64,000 bases of DNA, from the NCBI GenBank assembly GCA_016706865.1, contig JADJIS010000003.1, positions 248,001 to 312,000 of the forward strand, written 5' to 3'. Positions 63,371-64,000 of the stretch are shown one piece after another. The translations under genes were made by a program, and so were the position numbers. Position 1 is the stretch's first letter. Every line of letters starts with the position of its first letter. The DNA is from Bacteroidota bacterium (lineage in GTDB: Bacteria; Bacteroidota; Bacteroidia; Chitinophagales; BACL12). The notes under the pieces were generated by a model, which worked only from the letters and a program-made list of their open reading frames with translations, ran no database searches and was not told where the DNA came from.

Positions 63371-64000
63371 CCCAATTGCCACCCTCGGTTTTCTTCCCTC
63401 CTTTCAATTTCTTTAATTGCCCGATCAGCGCGTTTACGAGCAATGCTTTTTTAAGGTTGAACCATTTTTGACCGAATAGTTTGCGCATAATATCGTCTAA
63501 TCTGCGTTGAATAATTAGGTTATAAGCACCTCTCAATAAAATTGGAAATGAAGATGCTCTTGTTCTTACACTTAATCCATATCCGCCCTCAGCATATTCA
63601 ATGTGGTGCCAATAACCCGAAGGCATGAATAGTGTATCGCCATATTCCAGAATCCCGGTCATTCCCTTTACATATTTTAATCCGGGATATGTTTCAAAAT
63701 CGGGTTTTTCAATATCTACAGTGGAATGAACATTAAATGGAAGTTTATATAAAAGATCGGATTGATCGGGTGCGAATAATATAACGCGTTTTTTACCTTC
63801 AAACTGAGTTAGAAAAACATTACTCATATCAATATCCTGATGCATACGTGTAACCGAATTCTTCGGACCAAAAAACATAAAGGGAAGTTTTATATATCCC
63901 TTTGTGATGGAAGGATAACTGAAATCTTTCAGTAATTCCGGCTTATATTTAAATATTGGAAATAAAAATAATCGCAGATCTGTCGGTTCTCTTTCAATTA
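63309..64000 (-). CDS. Cupin-like (JmjC/Cupin_8) oxygenase, 5' end outside the window
   Basis: The open frame continues to the window edge (DLRLFLFPIFKYKPELLKDF and so on upstream of the first internal Met at 63878), so the gene start lies beyond 64000. Cupin_8/JmjC features: NSVTRMHQDIDMSNVFLTQF with the HxD iron ligands, KKRVILFAP, LEYGDTLFMPSGYWHHIEY with the second His, and SVRTRA. Such proteins are Fe(II)/2-oxoglutarate-type hydroxylases acting on proteins or RNA; the substrate is unknown. The C-terminus reads through a TTCACG short-repeat cluster (VRRESAIVNRESVAGCGG), an unusual repeat-derived tail. Confidence 0.85.
   Translation of the reverse strand, partial: IEREPTDLRLFLFPIFKYKPELLKDFSYPSITKGYIKLPFMFFGPKNSVTRMHQDIDMSNVFLTQFEGKKRVILFAPDQSDLLYKLPFNVHSTVDIEKPDFETYPGLKYVKGMTGILEYGDTLFMPSGYWHHIEYAEGGYGLSVRTRASSFPILLRGAYNLIIQRRLDDIMRKLFGQKWFNLKKALLVNALIGQLKKLKGGKKTEGGNWADVRRESAIVNRESVAGCGG

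Overview
The window comes from a Bacteroidota chromosome, most likely a Chitinophagales/Saprospirales-type environmental lineage. The evidence is two type IX secretion (T9SS) C-terminal sorting domains, an S46 dipeptidyl-peptidase, DUF4835 next to coaBC, rpoZ and bamD, an alpha-oxoamine synthase of the sphingolipid/sulfonolipid type, a DUF5777 beta-barrel, a histone H1-like peptide, and TAnnTTTG-type -7 promoter elements instead of an E. coli-like -10 box. Base composition is A/T-rich.

Layout. 0-8 kb: secreted and cell-envelope genes (small T9SS protein, S46 peptidase, cupin, and a BNR/FN3/T9SS protein split by a 1-nt indel). 8-25 kb: housekeeping genes (recN, coaBC-rpoZ-bamD-DUF4835, alpha-oxoamine synthase, dapA, accA, nth) plus a YceI/OB-fold/DUF5777 cluster, with many short-repeat clusters between genes. 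25.8-51.5 kb: an accessory island without those short repeats. It carries a HipBA-type toxin-antitoxin pair, a decayed type I restriction gene (hsdR 3' end), a broken tyrosine recombinase, two HNH nuclease genes, a ZorA/ZorB-like motor pair, a type III restriction-modification pair (mod, res) preceded by a UvrD-family helicase-nuclease, and an unusual two-component locus. That locus is a 1369-residue protein with phosphoribosyltransferase-like modules and a C-terminal histidine-kinase-like region, overlapping by 4 nt a response-regulator/membrane fusion. The island ends at tRNA-Asp. 51.8-64 kb: prmC, ribD, an EamA transporter, a one-domain asparaginase-like gene, then a minus-strand phosphorelay (propeller hybrid kinase, second hybrid kinase, HPt protein, receiver-TM protein) and the 3' part of a cupin-like gene.

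How the genes fit together. bamD-rpoZ-coaBC-DUF4835 is a tightly overlapping minus-strand operon. In the island, uvrD-like, mod, res, zorA-like, zorB-like and HNH genes run in one direction with mostly 1-10 nt gaps, so restriction and a membrane-anchored defence motor may be co-expressed. The PRTase/kinase and receiver-TM pair looks like a two-component abortive-infection or stress-response device: the large protein would sense and phosphorylate, and the membrane protein would be the switchable effector. This is the best candidate for an undescribed system; the functional part is inference.

Two genome-level patterns stand out. First, clusters of 7-14 bp short repeats of several unrelated families begin exactly at gene 3' ends, and in at least nine genes the stop codon (sometimes the last few codons) lies inside the repeat. 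Second, four coding frameshifts can each be repaired by changing one A/T run by one base, which suggests homopolymer errors in the assembly for at least some of them.
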